Origin: Mesostigma viride
Taxonomy: Eukaryota > Streptophyta > Mesostigmatophyceae > Mesostigmatales > Mesostigmataceae
NCBI GenBank assembly: GCA_009746045.1
Contig: RPFO01001842.1
Location: 1 to 64,000, forward strand
Length of the DNA stretch: 64,000 nucleotides
Direction of reading: 5' to 3'
Part shown: positions 44,024 to 53,700 of the stretch, piece by piece
How positions within the stretch are numbered: the first letter of the stretch is position 1
Layout of the letters: every line of letters begins with the position of its first letter
The notes under the pieces: generated by a model
Told to the model about the DNA's origin: nothing
Database searches by the model: none
Seen by the model: the letters and a program-made list of their open reading frames with translations, nothing else
Made by a program: the position numbers and the translations under genes

Positions 44024-45041
44024 GTACAATAGAACTGGTAAGATTGTTTGTCCATCCATCCATGAGTTGGGGTTGATACTCCGTGTTCGAGCCCCCAACG
44101 GGGGCACATGTTTAATTAATTTTAATTAAACATGTTTTTTTACAACGCGATACATCGCGTTGTAGGGTTAGAACGCGATGTATCGCGTTGTAATCTGACA
44201 CGTGGCAAACCTATTAAACATGCGATTTTTGGTCTGAAACTTTCAAGATAGGTCAGAAACATCTCATAGAATTCAAGAAAAAATCCTGGTATTTTTGGTA
44301 TTTTTTTTGTGACAGCTGCAAACAAATATGTACCACTGAAATCAGGCATTTTCGCGGGACGAAGGTGAAGACGACGGCGATGGCGGCAGGTAGATCTCGC
44401 CAGTTTTCGCGCGAATTTCAGTGGCTGTTGGGTAGCACGACCATGATGATGCGTTCAAAGGTTGATAATTAGGTTTCTACGAGTTTGTTGAGGTACTGGG
44501 GCAAAGGAAACGTAGTTTTTTCCAGTTTCTCACCCAACTTTCATGCGGAAACCCTGGAAACCGGCATACATATTATTACGTCAAGACTCGGGTCTGCTGC
44601 GGCACCATGCTTGGTATTTCCATGGTGTTTCGACTTCTTAACACATGTTTATTCATTCCGAACGCCCGGACTCTCGGCTAAACCGAGATTTGTGCAGACT
44701 TTTATTGGGTAGCTCCGGGCATGATGGTGCCTGCAATAGCGTAAGGCGTGACCGTGGCTATTGCTACGGTATGCTGTATTTTCCTGGAAATGGCCTCTGC
44801 CACCGGCTCAATAGTGCTTGCAGGCGTAAGTATATCGTGTTTCTACCTAGTTTCTGCCAGTTTTCCACTTATTTCTACCGACCTCTGCCCAGCCTCTCTA
44901 AGACCGCCATCCTACTCGACGTTGCTTGCATGTCAGCCATAGCAGGTTGCAGTTGTGCAGTATTTAGGTGCTGTATACGTCGTCAAGCCGTGCATATATC
45001 GTGAGGATTGATGTCTTAGCTCTCAGTGCATCTGAATCATC
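44024..45041. other. Flank of the Penelope-like element, no gene
   Basis: No recognisable coding frame. Holds the large inverted repeat at 44141-44192. Part of this may be the untranslated 5' region of the Penelope-like element, whose borders I cannot define. Confidence 0.5.
44141..44192. repeat. Inverted repeat of near-palindromic 21-mers
   Basis: The 21-bp arm at 44141-44161 (core AACGCGATACATCGCGTT) is the exact reverse complement of 44172-44192 (core AACGCGATGTATCGCGTT), with a 10-bp spacer GTAGGGTTAG. Each arm is itself almost palindromic. A perfect version, AACGCGATATATCGCGTT, is at 49764-49781. Confidence 0.93.
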
Positions 45042-48000
45042 ATGAAACACCTTATGACTTTCTGGCATGCTCTTACCCTCCACAGAATACGGCAATCCAG
45101 TGGCATTGATTACCGGAAGTACACTGCTATTTCTCGGCAGTTCCCCTATCGTATCTCCTCACAGGCATGGCGGAAGCGTTGTCGCATCAACACGCGCCAT
45201 AACCATCACTGCAAGGATGACCATACTCTACGTCGCCTCCGGCGCTTACAGCGCACGCATTTGTCGCTTACCAACTCCACTCGCCCACACCCCGTAAGCA
45301 CCCATCGCGTCATTTATGCCATTTACAACCGCAGGTACCCTCAGCGTATCTACGTTGGCCAGACGCAACGGGATGCCTGGACGCGTTTTCAGGAACATGT
45401 CCGAGCGGCACGCCGCCTTCATATTGGCCGCCCTGCCGCCAACGACGACACCCCCCTACATGGCGCCATGGCCCAATACGGGTGGTGGGATTGGCGAGTC
45501 GTCCCCTTGGAACATGTCCCCGGCACCTTTACCGGCGCCGCTTTTCGCAAAGCCGCAGGGCATCGGGAAACGTTTTGGAAACGAATGTTACATGCATTTC
45601 TGCCCCACGGTTTTTGCATTGAAGGCAAGAGTTTCAAAGCTCGGTCTCGCCGCCGCCCGCCTCCCCTCCGTCCCCGCCCTCTTATGTTCATCCGTGCCTG
45701 GCGTCTGAAGCACAATCTCCACCCATATCGCCCCTATCCCCCCAGCGTCACCCCGGCCCCTCCACCTTCCACACATGTGTCCACCGATCCTTCCCTTTAC
45801 TCCACCAGTCTCCGCTGCTTACGTCACATGTCTCGGCTTATGCAACGCGGCAACTTTCATGCATCCTATCTCGAAGCCTGCAGCTTGAAGAAGCTTACCA
45901 GCTTACACATTGCCGTCGGGTCGTGCTCCCCAGCTGATCTGCAAGTCCCCCGCTCCCATGCCACTAGTCTGCGAGGCCTTCTCTCACGTATCATTCGGCA
46001 CCGTGTCAATGGGAATGCAGATGCACTGCGTCCGCGCCGTTTGCTGATCTCACCTTTCATTCATGCTGCGATGGATGAGCTGTGTTTGCCACACATTCTG
46101 CATTTGCCGCAAGTGCAGGCTGCGATGCCGCTCGTGGTGCGCAACACTTTCGGCACTCCCATTGCTGCCTGGCATTACTCTCCCACCTTGGGACAAATGG
46201 TTTTCAGCAACGGGAAGGTCAGCCGCGATACAACGCCCACCGAGCTGGCCACCATCTTGGCAGGGCCCTGCCCCTGCCAACAACAACGGTATTTCAAGTA
46301 CCTTGATCCCACCTCACAGCACGTCATGACCGCTGACCTCAGCATCCTGCCGAGCCACACGCTTGTAGACCTTTTTGCCAAAGGCACCAAGTTTCGGCCG
46401 TGGGTCCAGCGCACGTGTGCCAAAGAGGTGAATGCACTGCTCTCCACATCACTGCGCAAATTTTGCAATGCCATGAGCACGGACCTACAGCTTGCTCCCC
46501 TTGCCATGGAACCGTGGTTTCGCGCCGTCATTCACGAATGCAATGCACGTCTCACCAGGCTTGATTACCGTCTCCAGCAGGTCCACCGCACCACCTGGCT
46601 CAACACCACAGATAAAGCACTTCTTGACCACTTCAAGCAGGACTTTATCATCACGTGTGTTGACAAGAGTGCCAACAACTTTGCTTTCATATGCAAGAAG
46701 CACTACCTTGCTACTTTGCAACACGAGTTGGCGTCCAGCCCTACCTATGTTCAGCGTGCACAGTCCACCGCCAGTATCACCGCTGCTCATCGGGCTTTTC
46801 TGCACAGCCAAAACATTTTTGCTCGGGCATTCCTTAAGCGGCAGCGACGCGCCACCACCACTACGTTCCCATATCTGTATCTCACTCTTAAGCTGCACAA
46901 AACTCCTGTTGCTTTGCGCACCATTGCTGCGTCGCATTCAGCCCCACTGATGCCTCTCTCGAAACTCATCTGCCATGCTTTGAATGCTCTTCTCCCCGAA
47001 GCCAATGCATTATGGGTGGAGGTGCTGTCGAATGCCGGGTATGAATGCGCTGGTAGTTGGATCGTCATAGACTCAGCCCAAGTACGCCTACGCCTTGCCG
47101 CCCTTAGCCGTTCTAAGACAGCAGCAGAGAAACGTATACCTATGCCCATAGCCACCTATGATTTCACCACTCTATATACCACACTAGATTTGCACGATTT
47201 GAAAGCTCGTTTAGATAGCCTCCTTACTCGTCTGTATGCACGTAGGCCTCACGGGCGCAACCACCTGCACGTGCGTGTTTCTCAGACCAAGCCCACGGCA
47301 ACGTGGCTCTCAGGGATCGCGGCAGGTGCTATCGTGCGGGATGGTTATAATTATATTATCACGAAGGCTGACCTTGTCCATTGGATCTCTTATCTTGTTG
47401 ATAACACCTTCATCTGTTTTGCGGGCAATGTATACCAACAAGCTATCGGCATCCCTATGGGCACTAACTGTGCCGGGCTCCTTGCAAACCTCTATCTATA
47501 CACTTATGAGCTTGCATTCATGGAGAATCTCATTGCCTCAAACGATGATGTTCTCATCAGGCGTTTTATCCATACATGTCGATACATTGATGATGTCATC
47601 GCTTTCGACAACCCTGATTTCGCAACCCATTTGTATATCACCGCTGGTCTGCCTGGCATCTACCCGCAAGCGTCCCTCACATTAAAGCTCACGTCGGAGG
47701 ATACTCATTGCAATTACCTCGATCTTAACATTACCCATAACAAGAAGGGCTGGCGTACGGCTATCTATGATAAGCGCAAGGATCCTAAATACCAGCAAAT
47801 TCCTTTTATTCGTTACCCCGATATTCACAGTCTCCTTTCCCACACAGCAAAATATGGTGTTGTTCTTTCTCAGTTACATCGTTTTTCCCGTCTTTGTTCT
47901 TATCGTGTTGATTTCATCACGACTCTTGTTGAACTCTTGCAGCGTTTATTGGTCAAAGACTATGACCGAGCCATTATGCTCCGTCAAGTCCGATGTTTTT

Positions 48001-48098
48001 TGCAACGTCACCCACATCTGTTCGGTGCTGCCCCTTGGCACAAGCTCTACAAACAGGTCGTGGACCGGCTGGATCGCATAGTATCTCCGCACATCTGA
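45042..48098 (+). CDS. Penelope-like retroelement protein with N-terminal GIY-YIG nuclease (1018 aa)
   Basis: One uninterrupted frame. Residues ~89-190 form a GIY-YIG nuclease: VIYAIY, then IYVGQTQRDAWTRFQEH with the catalytic Arg at ~115, and the metal-binding Glu in HRETFWKRML (~176). The reverse transcriptase occupies roughly 560-960: motif A YDFTTLYTTL (~705), motif B GIPMGTNCAG (~803), catalytic YIDD (~848) and LKLTSEDTHCNYLDLNI after it. In canonical Penelope elements the nuclease is C-terminal. The reversed order matches the permuted group reported from green algae (Chlamys) and invertebrates (Naiad). The protein would nick DNA and copy its RNA there. The ATG at 45042 is the first in frame. 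No stop or shift, so this copy may be active or young. Confidence 0.92.
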   Translation: MKHLMTFWHALTLHRIRQSSGIDYRKYTAISRQFPYRISSQAWRKRCRINTRHNHHCKDDHTLRRLRRLQRTHLSLTNSTRPHPVSTHRVIYAIYNRRYPQRIYVGQTQRDAWTRFQEHVRAARRLHIGRPAANDDTPLHGAMAQYGWWDWRVVPLEHVPGTFTGAAFRKAAGHRETFWKRMLHAFLPHGFCIEGKSFKARSRRRPPPLRPRPLMFIRAWRLKHNLHPYRPYPPSVTPAPPPSTHVSTDPSLYSTSLRCLRHMSRLMQRGNFHASYLEACSLKKLTSLHIAVGSCSPADLQVPRSHATSLRGLLSRIIRHRVNGNADALRPRRLLISPFIHAAMDELCLPHILHLPQVQAAMPLVVRNTFGTPIAAWHYSPTLGQMVFSNGKVSRDTTPTELATILAGPCPCQQQRYFKYLDPTSQHVMTADLSILPSHTLVDLFAKGTKFRPWVQRTCAKEVNALLSTSLRKFCNAMSTDLQLAPLAMEPWFRAVIHECNARLTRLDYRLQQVHRTTWLNTTDKALLDHFKQDFIITCVDKSANNFAFICKKHYLATLQHELASSPTYVQRAQSTASITAAHRAFLHSQNIFARAFLKRQRRATTTTFPYLYLTLKLHKTPVALRTIAASHSAPLMPLSKLICHALNALLPEANALWVEVLSNAGYECAGSWIVIDSAQVRLRLAALSRSKTAAEKRIPMPIATYDFTTLYTTLDLHDLKARLDSLLTRLYARRPHGRNHLHVRVSQTKPTATWLSGIAAGAIVRDGYNYIITKADLVHWISYLVDNTFICFAGNVYQQAIGIPMGTNCAGLLANLYLYTYELAFMENLIASNDDVLIRRFIHTCRYIDDVIAFDNPDFATHLYITAGLPGIYPQASLTLKLTSEDTHCNYLDLNITHNKKGWRTAIYDKRKDPKYQQIPFIRYPDIHSLLSHTAKYGVVLSQLHRFSRLCSYRVDFITTLVELLQRLLVKDYDRAIMLRQVRCFLQRHPHLFGAAPWHKLYKQVVDRLDRIVSPHI

Positions 48099-48774
48099 AC
48101 CCTGTGATGCCAGATCTCCTTTGCGGCCGTTCCGAGCTTGGCACTGGATTCGTTGTCCACATCGTCGCGTCGCTGCCGCAACACGATGTTTTCTGGCATC
48201 CGCGGGCTTTTGGTTCCCGCCGCACATTTGAAAGTGCTGTCCTCCGGCTTTTTGCCTTTGCACCGTGTGCAGTTCTTGGACGTTTGGAATCATGGCATGG
48301 CTAACGTGATGACTGACTAGCTAGACCTTTTCAGTGGTTTTCCATTTGCGGGTATTTCCTCGTAAATGGTGGGAGAGCGATCGCAGCAATGGTGCTCACC
48401 ACTAGACACTCCCGGCCAGTTAGGCTAGAAACACACGCCCTGATCAAGCATGCTGTTTCCGGCCCCACCGTCTAGGTCATCTAGTCGCTCCACACGTAAG
48501 CCAGCCATAATTTCAATGCACAAGGATACACATTTCCATCACCATTCATCTTCATCATCCTGAACGACTCGAAAACGCGGAAAAGATAACGGCAGGCTCG
48601 AGCTACCACTCGAGCTACCACTCGAGCTACCACTCATGATGGTCCGGATTCTCCCGATTTCTGGCCTGCGCTGGTTGTCTCTTTGATATATCGTGAGGAT
48701 TGGATGTTGATGGTTTATACTGCGTTGATTGTGCAAGAAGATCAGCTGGGTGCCCATAATTAATTAATCAACAA
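48099..48774. other. 3' flank of the Penelope-like element
   Basis: No second coding frame. CTCGAGCTACCACT is repeated three times in tandem near 48597-48638. The element end is not identifiable. Confidence 0.5.
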
Positions 48775-48990
48775 CACTCCGTTAACATCACTCCGTTGGG
48801 AGTCAATGTAGCACATATCCCTGAGAAGGGGCATATGGCTTTTAATACATTCTAGGCTACTTCCTGCAAGAGTGGAATGTAAGCAGCACTTGCTCTAGGT
48901 GCCTCAAGGGCACCGGCACCCTCATGATCTTCACACTATGCCCAGCTAAGGGGGAGTATGTCATGTGGGGGAAGATCATCATGGCTATAC
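48775..48990 (+). repeat. Dispersed repeat segment (copy 3 of 3)
   Basis: Matches 28977-29215, with ACTCCGTTGGGAGT, AGAAGGGGCATATGGC, CTACTTCCTGCAAG and AAGGGGGAGTATGTCATG. Here it stands without an adjacent ORF1 sequence. Confidence 0.6.
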
Positions 48991-50794
48991 AAGGTGCCCA
49001 TAATCATGGTGTATAATCATGTGTTGTTAGCATCTTGCCACCATTTGCTAGCATGCATTCCAGCGTCATCTTTGCCTGCATGTAAGCTCATGGATCACTC
49101 AACCTATCCAAGCCTTGCATTACACGTGCCTCTTTCTTTCAGTATTGCACGCGTTATGGAATGAAAACCCAGCACCTCCATTCCCACGAGGCATGTGCTC
49201 AACACGTTGTGAGAGTGGATGATGCTTTGGCTATGGCTGCCTGATTCAGTCATATTAGGTCATCCAGTCATGATGTTTGATGCATGTTTGATGCTGTATA
49301 ACTTATACAACGCCTATGTTCAACGTTTTGACCCTCCAAGCTCACTATGGCCCCGTTTATGGGGCTCGGGTCGTTGCGTAATGTTGTCAAGGGCTCTCAT
49401 GTTTCCCACTGCGTTGTACTGCGTTGTAATTGTGATGCTAATGAAAAATAGCTCCAGTGGCCCAATGGGCCTGAGTTTTGTTTCACAGAGCCTGCATATG
49501 TTGCCCATAGCTCGTGCAAGAAGCCAGATTTTTTTCATGAACCATTTGTGAATAAGCGCATGACTTGTGACCTAGGGTCAAGAAATCGCGGTCATGGTCA
49601 GACCCCCCTGTATTCAAACCAGTGTATCTCTCTAATGAATAAGCAGTTTGTAGGTCTGAGTAGCTCAAAAAATCCTTTGATTTATGGGCTTTCAGGAAAG
49701 TATATACATGACCATGAAAAAAAATTTTCCTTAGGTGCTATACGCGTTCTAAAAAAAGCTTACAACGCGATATATCGCGTTCTAATTAAAAAAACACGAA
49801 TTAGAAAATTATTTGATAGCCAGGTCCAAGATTCCTACCCACGTGATGCAGCTGGTCACGTGCTTACTTTGTGTTTGCAGGCTTTCCAGCACAACCACAA
49901 GATGTCGGCAACGTACACCAGCTCTAGCTGAATATTGGCCCCTAGCTGCAGCCGCGCCCTCACCTCCGAACTGATGGCCCCAGTGCCCCCTTTCCGGTTG
50001 TTGGTGCAGCGACGCAGTTCATACTGATTAGGTCACGGGAATGGTTGTCTCACATGTTGCACGTGTTGGCACCTGATACAGCTAGCGCCACCGCTGAATC
50101 CCAGTCGGTTGACGAACTGTCTTCCGTAATTTCCTTTTAAGTAGGCCATGAGCACAGTTGAGTATCATACATGGAATATGGAACTTGCATTTATGATTGT
50201 AGGCAGGTACTCCAAGGCATGCCCCACGGCATGCTCAGACACTACGAATGCAACTAATGTTCAAGTGTACTGCAGTTTGCTAAGTCCGGGGCTACAACCG
50301 GAAAATGCGACTATGTCGCTGCGATGCCGCCAGACCGCTTGCTGCAAAGCTCGCCTAGGCACCCGCGCGGACACCAGGCCGAACCCACACGATGGTCATG
50401 CTAACTGGACGAGAGGACGTGGGCGCTACGCGGCTGCCGGCTTCCCCTCTCCTGAAGAACATTTGGGAAACAACATAATGCAGGGAAACAGATATGCGAC
50501 GCCCACATCACACCCTGTGCTCGGGGCCACATGGACAGCGACTATTTATTGTATTATCTCAACCAGATGACCGACCCAAGATGAGCCTTCCACTGTAATG
50601 AGACCACCCTCCTTCTCTAAGGAGGTCTATCCTGGGCCCTTCGTGCAGGTACTCCCACCCATCCAAGGCCCTCACAACTGTCTTCCAGTGTAATCCAGGT
50701 CCCTCTTATCAATACCGGCCCCTCGCCGGTCCCGGGCCCAATGACCCGCCCCCCCTCTCGCCTATTCCTGGACCCCACTGTGGGCCACACTCAT
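48991..50794. other. Intergenic, includes chlH 3' flank
   Basis: No supported gene. The palindrome AACGCGATATATCGCGTT lies at 49764-49781. On the minus strand, AATAAA near 50543 is a possible polyadenylation signal of chlH about 250 bp after its stop. Confidence 0.45.
49764..49781. repeat. Perfect 18-bp palindrome AACGCGATATATCGCGTT
   Basis: Same core as the inverted repeat at 44141-44192. The two sites bracket the Penelope-like element at a distance of 5.6 kb. Confidence 0.9.
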
Positions 50795-53700
50795 TTACTC
50801 CAGCCCCTCAATACGGTCCTCCACATCCTGGTAAAGCTGGCGCAGCTTCTCGATCTTGTCGTCGGACGCCTCCCAGTAGCCGCGGCCGTTGGCCTCGAGG
50901 AACGTCTGGACCAGCTTGCGGAAGCTGTTCGGGTTGGTCTCCAGCAGCCGCTTCTGCATCGCCTCGTCCTCGATGAACGTCTGGTTGGCTTCGTCATACA
51001 CCCAGTTGTCGACCGTGCCGGAGGTGGCCGACCAGCCCATCGTGTTCGTCAGGCGCTTCTCGATCTCGCGCACGCCCTCATAGCCAGATGACAGCATGCC
51101 CTCGTACCACTTGGGGTTGAGCAGCTTGGTGCGCGCGTCCAGGCGGACTGTCTCCGAGAGGGAGCGCACCTGGGTGAGGTATCCCAGGGTGATGTGGCAT
51201 TTTGACAGTCCGAGGGCTCAATATTGTATGTGAGCCAGGCAGCAACCGACAACTACCAGGAGGCAGCCAACAAGTATAGTTTACAACTGGGCCAGAAAAT
51301 CAAGTGGGCAAGTAGCACAATACAGGAGCAAGAGCACACTAGGCAAGCAAGTAGACAGGTGGGCAGGCGCTTATGCAAGGAAGCAAGGGGGAAAAAAGGC
51401 GGGGAGCTAAGAAATCAAGACGCAATCAGCCAGCAATCAGACATGCATGGGTATAACATGACGCCCATGCCAGTTATGCCACCTTTGCCTGCGCTCTCCC
51501 TTCCCAACTACCCTGCCCTAGAATGAGGTAAAATTTAACCTCACCACCTTGGTCTTCTCATATCTATACCCGACCTGCACGTAGGGCCAACCAAAGGGGT
51601 AGGGCCCAAGGCGCCCGCTCACCTGCGCGTTGGCGGTCGTGGTGTCGGCGATGAAGCTGCTGGGCTTCTTCTTGTCGTCACGGAGTGAGCCGACGAGCTT
51701 GGTCGGGTCGCTGTCGAAGTAGTGGCTGACGTCCGTCAACGAGATCTCGGACGAGTCCAGGTTCTGGAACGTCATGTCCACCTTCTTGAGCGCGCTCTCG
51801 AAGACATCGCGGCGCTCGATGCCACCACGGCCGGGGTTGTCCGAGTCAAACGCAAACGACTTGCGCGCGAGGTACATCTCCTGCAGCTGCTGCTCATTGT
51901 CCCACGAGCTGTTCTCGATCGCCAGGTTCACGTTGGACGAGTAGGAGCCCGAAGCGTTGGAGAAGATGCGCGTCGCGGCCTCGCGCACGGAGCAGTTGAG
52001 CTCCTTGGCCTGCTCGATCGCGTGCTTGCGCACAAAGTTCATTTCGGGCGGCTCGTCCGCCTCGGCCGCCATCTTGACTGCACGGTCCAGCAGGTTCATC
52101 TGGTTCACAAACAGGTCGCGGAACACGCCCGAGCAGTTGACGACGACGTCGATGCGCGGGCGGCCGAGCTCCTCCAGCGGGATGAGCTGGACCTTGTTTA
52201 CACGGCCCAGCGAGTCGGGCATGGGGCGCGCACCTACCATAAGCATGACCTGGTGGGAAGAGAGGGGGGATGGAATGCCAAGGGCATGCAGGCGCAGGGG
52301 GGGGGGAAGACAAGTGGCATGACCAAGGAGGCAGGGGGGGGAAGACAAGTGGCATGACCAAGGGGCCGGTGTTTAGATACATGCTCAGTGTTACAGAGGG
52401 ATATACAGGCTAAGGCATCAACCCCTTGCCGGCTGCAAGTCAAACATCTTCTCAACTCCTTTGTCATGACCACAGCTATGGAACTGCGTCCCATGTCTTT
52501 TGTATGTATTGCAACAACCACTGCTAATCATCCACAGGAGACGTCAGGACATCAGCGGGAGCGTTGGCTCTACCACTCACTATCACTTAGTCACACCCAC
52601 CCCGAAAAGAACGAAATCTTGTGGAAAGTCATATCGAGCAAAGGGGGTTATCATGCGGTCATGACGCTCCCCTCACCTGCGCGAGCGACTCTCCGTACGT
52701 CTTGATGTTGTCCGTGCCCCACAGCACGAGCGCGATCGACTCGGGCCACTTGCCGTCATTCTCCGCGCGCTGGCGGGCCAGCAGGCGCTCCACCACGATT
52801 GAGGCGCTCTGGAGCGCTGCCGCCGTTGGGATGGCCTGCGGGTCAAGCGCGTGGATGTTCTTTCCCGTGGGGAGCACCTTGGGGTTGCGGATCGGGTCGC
52901 CACCAGGGCCCGGCTCCACGTACCGGCCCTCGAGCGCCTGCTTGAGCCCGCCCAGCTCATTGTCGGCCACGATCTGGCGCAGGCAGAAGCCCAGGAAGTC
53001 AAAGGTCGTCTGCAGCTGGGTCTCATCGGCCGCCTTGAACTGGGTCTTGGACAGCGCGTTCACCCACGGCTTGCCACGGCCAAACATGCGCGAGAAGATG
53101 TTCTCGCTCACGTCGACAACCTTGCCGTTGCGGTCGGTGGTGTTGTCGACGAAGGCCGAGACCGCGTCGCGGCATGCCATCGTGATGTCCTGGAGCAGCT
53201 GAACCGACGCCAGCTCGCCCTTGTCCGACTTGCGGTACACGTCCTCGATGTCACGCCCGACCGAGCGCGCGAGGATGCCAGGGAGGCCCATGATGTTGTC
53301 CTCGGGGCGGTCGATGGACGCGATGTTGACCAGCGTGGCCACGGCCTCCGCCGCCGAGGGCGGCTCACCGATGACATGCAGGCCGCATGGCAGGAGGCGA
53401 GACTCGATCTCCATCAGCTTCTGGTACACCTTGCCCACAATCGTGTCGCGCTCCTCTGCAGGGAGGTCGCCCGCAGTCTCCGCCGGGGGGAATGGGATGT
53501 CCTTGTCCAGGTTGCAGGTGATGGCGGTCGAGATGATTGTGCCCACGATCGCGCCCGCGCGGCCCGTGTCCTTGAGCCCCTGGTAGCTGGAGATGAGTTC
53601 GCGGATCTCCTTGAGTCCCTTGTACAGCCCGGCATTCTCGGCCGGTGGGGTCAGGTACGAGATCGTGCTGGCGTACGAGCGGCGCTTGGCGATGGTCGCC

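Noticed and set aside
44030-44120. TCCATCCATCCATG tract and TTAATTAA stretches taken as element ends
   Set aside because: Short low-complexity sequences without target duplication or a partner at the other side.
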